A stretch of DNA of 9,111 nucleotides from CAZCBD01 sp964496755 (GTDB lineage: Bacteria > Bacteroidota > Ignavibacteria > Ignavibacteriales > Melioribacteraceae): the NCBI GenBank assembly GCA_964496755.1, contig CAZCBD010000116.1, positions 1-9,111 of the forward strand, written 5' to 3'. Positions within the stretch are counted from its first letter, which is position 1; each line of letters starts with the position of its first letter. Position numbers and translations under genes: made by a program. Shown here in pieces: positions 7,628 through 9,111 of the stretch. The notes under the pieces are model-generated. The model did not search any database. It saw only the letters and a program-made list of their open reading frames with translations, and was not told the origin of the DNA.

Positions 7628-8356
7628 CTACTGTTTATCTTTTAGCTTTTTATTTTTTGAGTTTTTATTTTTTGTTTTTTTACTTTTCGGTTTTATTAAT
7701 TTTTGCGATAATTTGTGCGTTAAAACTGCTAAGCTTTGCGATAGCTGCACATTTTCGAGAATAATATCAGAAGGCACTTGTAACTCAACCGGTGCAAAAT
7801 TCCAAATGGCAATTATGCCTGCCTCAACCATACAATCTGCAATTTCTTGTGCAGCCGATGCCGGCACTGTAATCACACCAATATTGATGTGCATTCTTTT
7901 TATTAAATCACTCAACTTTGAAACGGGATAAACTTCTATTTCGTTAATTGTATTTTTTCTTTCACTCAAATCAAATGCAGCAATTATATCTAATCCGTAG
8001 TTTTTAAAGCCATCGTAACCCAATATTGCTTTTCCCAGCCCGCCAACACCAACCAAAAAAGCATCCTCCATATTATCCCAATTCAGAAATGAATTGATCT
8101 TTAAAATTAATTCGTTCAACTCAAATCCCTTTTTGGGTTCACCAATTATTCCTGTGTATTGAATATCTTTTCGTACTTGTATGGAACTAAAATTCATTTC
8201 TTTGGCAATTTCCGTTGCAGAAACATATTCAGCGTTTATTTTTTTTAAACGTTTTAAATAAGACAAATATTTAGGTAATCTTTTTAGCGTAGGAATAGGG
8301 GCGGAAATTATTTTTTTTCCTGATGTGTTTGGCAATTTAACGTTTGATGATTTCAT
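7628..8356 (-). CDS. rex: Redox-sensing transcriptional repressor Rex, hydrogenase-associated form
   Basis: 242-aa NADH/NAD+-responsive repressor. The N-terminal winged helix (about 20-80) has PTLKRLPKYLSYLKRL (22-37), typical of Rex, and the recognition segment SSIQVRKD (57-64). The wing reads GEPKKGF (72-78) rather than the common GKRGVGY-like sequence. The Rossmann domain has GVGGLGKA (103-110), AFD (127-129), TVPASAAQEIAD (163-174) and WNFAPVELQVP (185-195). A C-terminal helix (205-220) probably serves the domain-swapped dimer. The protein is longer than usual Rex (about 210 aa) because of a lysine-rich tail: 11 of residues 222-242 are Lys. ATG 8356 is preceded only by a weak AGAAAG ribosome site. 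First gene of the operon, with a promoter and dyad directly upstream, so autoregulation and NADH-linked control of hydCBA are likely. Confidence 0.94.
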   Translation of the reverse strand: MKSSNVKLPNTSGKKIISAPIPTLKRLPKYLSYLKRLKKINAEYVSATEIAKEMNFSSIQVRKDIQYTGIIGEPKKGFELNELILKINSFLNWDNMEDAFLVGVGGLGKAILGYDGFKNYGLDIIAAFDLSERKNTINEIEVYPVSKLSDLIKRMHINIGVITVPASAAQEIADCMVEAGIIAIWNFAPVELQVPSDIILENVQLSQSLAVLTHKLSQKLIKPKSKKTKNKNSKNKKLKDKQ

Positions 8357-8371
8357 ATTCTTTCTATCAGT

Positions 8372-8407
8372 ATTTTTTTATCGATACAAATTTATCGATA
8401 AAAAAAT
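8372..8407. promoter_or_regulatory. Perfect inverted repeat (15-bp arms, 6-nt spacer) over the rex promoter, probable operator
   Basis: ATTTTTTTATCGATA (8372-8386) and TATCGATAAAAAAAT (8393-8407) are exact reverse complements separated by CAAATT. The informative core is TATCGATA-N6-TATCGATA, flanked by T- and A-tracts. The 6-nt central spacing equals that of the usual Rex operator TTGTGA-N6-TCACAA, but the half-site sequence differs. It covers the -10 and expected start of the minus-strand promoter, a classic repressor position. Rex, encoded immediately downstream, is the obvious candidate. An unrelated regulator is possible. Confidence 0.6.
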
Positions 8408-8417
8408 TTCTTGTCAA
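8389..8417 (-). promoter_or_regulatory. Sigma70-type promoter for the rex-hydCBA-hydS-phosphatase operon
   Basis: On the minus strand a perfect -35 TTGACA (complement of 8412-8417) is followed after 17 nt by TAAATT (complement of 8389-8394), a 4-of-6 match to TATAAT. The expected transcription start is near 8382, leaving a 5' leader of about 26 nt before rex ATG 8356. It is the only good promoter I see for the operon. The -10 lies at the centre of the large TATCGATA inverted repeat. Confidence 0.6.
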
Positions 8418-8446
8418 CAAAAAAAACTTTTCTTTCACAAAAATTT

Positions 8447-8469
8447 TGTCGATAATAGGTTTATTGATA
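8447..8469. promoter_or_regulatory. Second, imperfect TATCGATA-like half-site pair before the plus-strand gene
   Basis: TGTCGATA (8447-8454) and TATTGATA (8462-8469) each differ by one base from the TATCGATA half-sites of the upstream dyad and are separated by 7 nt instead of 6. A GATAAT at 8451-8456 could be a -10 for the plus-strand gene, though no convincing -35 is found. If so, the pair covers that -10 and start, mirroring the arrangement on the rex side. It ends 6 nt before the AGGAGG ribosome site. Confidence 0.35.
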
Positions 8470-8475
8470 ATTGGC

Positions 8476-8481
8476 AGGAGG
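8476..8481 (+). promoter_or_regulatory. Shine-Dalgarno AGGAGG that sets the start of the 151-aa gene
   Basis: A full AGGAGG lies 4 nt before ATG 8486. The frame is open from a TTG at 8471, but that codon precedes the ribosome site, so the extra five residues it would add are not expected to be translated. Confidence 0.8.
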
Positions 8482-8485
8482 TTCT

Positions 8486-8941
8486 ATGCATTCTGAAAAA
8501 ATCACGGACGTTATTTCGGGCATTATAAGTTTTCACACTTTAGTTATAGAGTACTATAAAAATCAGCATGAACGAACAAATAATGAAAAATTGAAAATCA
8601 CATTTCAATACTTGATTAAACGCGAAGAAAAAGTGCTTGCTATATTAAATGAATTAAAAACTGAAAACCAAGATATTCATTTAAAACAATGGATAAAATT
8701 CAGCACATGCGACGAAAAATTGAAAATGTTGAAAACAATGACGGAAAACAATTCATCATCACTTGATGACATTATCAGTTTTATAATTGACATTCATGAT
8801 TGCATGATTAATATTCTAGAAGAATTGATGGAACATACCAAAGATAACAAACTCAAAAAAATTCTTGAAAATCTGATAAGTCTTGAAAAACAAGAAGAGA
8901 AAATTTCAATTCGTGATGTGTCAATGTATAACGAAATGTAA
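8486..8941 (+). CDS. Small all-helical protein of unknown function, divergent from rex
   Basis: 151 aa, Lys/Glu/Ile-rich and apparently all alpha-helical, with no signal peptide or membrane segment. Heptad-like stretches suggest about four or five amphipathic helices (about 2-31, 33-60, 64-87, 91-118, 120-140), compatible with a four-helix-bundle or ferritin-like shape. Candidate metal residues exist (His17, Glu22, His28, Glu47/48, His65, His104, Glu112/113, His117, Glu134/137), but I see neither a paired ExxH diiron motif nor a hemerythrin pattern. Cys75 and Cys106 are the only cysteines. It is transcribed alone, divergently from the hydrogenase operon, shares the regulatory region with rex, and is followed by a strong terminator. 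Co-regulation with the hydrogenase under reducing conditions is plausible. I do not recognise the family and assign no function. Confidence 0.8.
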   Translation: MHSEKITDVISGIISFHTLVIEYYKNQHERTNNEKLKITFQYLIKREEKVLAILNELKTENQDIHLKQWIKFSTCDEKLKMLKTMTENNSSSLDDIISFIIDIHDCMINILEELMEHTKDNKLKKILENLISLEKQEEKISIRDVSMYNEM

Positions 8942-8975
8942 AACACAAAATGAAGTTGTAATTTCTAAGACTTTC

Positions 8976-9002
8976 GCTCCTTTAAAATAAAGGAGCTTTT
9001 TT
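8976..9002 (+). terminator. Intrinsic terminator of the 151-aa gene
   Basis: GCTCCTTTA (8976-8984) and TAAAGGAGC (8988-8996) form a perfect 9-bp stem with an AAA loop, followed by six T residues (8997-9002). It begins 34 nt after the stop codon at 8941. There is no matching T-tract for the minus strand, so it acts on plus-strand transcripts only. Confidence 0.93.
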
Positions 9003-9045
9003 GTTGTACAAAAAGCAAAACATAAAAATAGCACTATGCCTTTTT

Positions 9046-9111
9046 TTATTTAATCATTAATCTTTTTAAGCTTGAATTAACTATTCTTTCTTTAACTACA
9101 TTAAAAAATAA
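9046..9111 (-). CDS. Possible C-terminal end of a converging minus-strand gene (partial)
   Basis: One minus-strand frame is open from the window edge to a TAA at 9048-9046, giving 21 residues ending in SSLKRLMIK; the other two minus frames stop within the first codons. The composition is plausible for a protein tail and a converging gene would fit after the terminator at 8976-9002. The stretch is too short and AT-rich to be sure. The rest of 9003-9045 shows nothing convincing. Confidence 0.25.
   Translation of the reverse strand, partial: LFFNVVKERIVNSSLKRLMIK

Noticed and set aside
8411..8440. TTGTCAA (8411-8417) and TTCACAA (8434-8440), resembling the two halves of a canonical Rex operator
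   Set aside because: They are 16 nt apart instead of the 4 nt between such 7-mers in TTGTGAA-N4-TTCACAA, one half has a mismatch, and the left copy is largely the -35 element. The TATCGATA dyad is a better candidate.
8437..8449. Short palindrome ACAAAA-A-TTTTGT in the divergent region
   Set aside because: It is A/T-rich with arms of 6 bp and such palindromes are expected by chance in this composition; it does not align with a promoter element.
9022..9045. Possible hairpin ATAG-CA-CTAT followed by T-rich sequence as a terminator for the tail gene
   Set aside because: Only a 4-bp A/T-rich stem with a 2-nt loop; not stable enough to call.
1..9111. tRNA or rRNA genes, CRISPR arrays, insertion sequences or attachment sites
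   Set aside because: No cloverleaf, repeat-spacer pattern, transposase motif or flanking direct repeats were seen; coding genes fill almost all the window.

Overview
The window is almost filled by one minus-strand operon of about 8.1 kb (8356 down to 271). It encodes a soluble [FeFe] hydrogenase of the HydABC electron-bifurcating type, the redox repressor Rex, and a putative H2-sensing module. Order of transcription: rex, hydC (NuoE-like), hydB (NuoF-like), hydA (catalytic), a PAS-containing sensory [FeFe] hydrogenase-like protein (hydS type), and a SpoIIE/PP2C-type phosphatase. Spacing is tight throughout: gaps of 25, 1 and 20 nt and overlaps of 20 and 31 nt, with GGAG/GGAGG ribosome sites before most genes. 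This indicates one transcript with translational coupling.

Organism: a low-G+C (about one third by eye), strictly anaerobic, H2-evolving fermentative bacterium. A sigma70-like TTGACA promoter element and strong AGGAGG-type ribosome sites fit Clostridia, Thermotogae-like or Ignavibacteria/Cloacimonadota-like lineages better than classic Bacteroidales. The sequence alone does not settle the phylum.

Layout: 1-267 is the 3' end of a plus-strand thioredoxin-fold protein with a CPSC motif, converging on the operon end 3 nt away. 271-8356 is the hydrogenase operon. 8357-8485 is a divergent regulatory region holding a good minus-strand promoter. Centred over its -10 is a perfect inverted repeat with 15-bp arms built on TATCGATA, and a second, imperfect TATCGATA-like pair lies just before the plus-strand gene. 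8486-8941 is a plus-strand gene for a 151-aa helical protein of unknown function, followed by a strong intrinsic terminator (8976-9002). The final ~110 nt may hold the last codons of a converging minus-strand gene.

How it may work together: HydABC would make H2 from NADH plus reduced ferredoxin. Rex reads NADH/NAD+ and probably represses its own operon through the dyad. The HydS-like protein keeps the cysteine ligands of the H-cluster but appears to have lost the proton-relay residues and both cluster-contacting methionines. It carries an extra Fe-S motif and a PAS domain, so it is best read as an H2 or redox sensor whose output is the overlapping phosphatase. The NADH input (Rex) and the proposed H2 input (HydS/phosphatase) sit on the same transcript as the enzyme they monitor.
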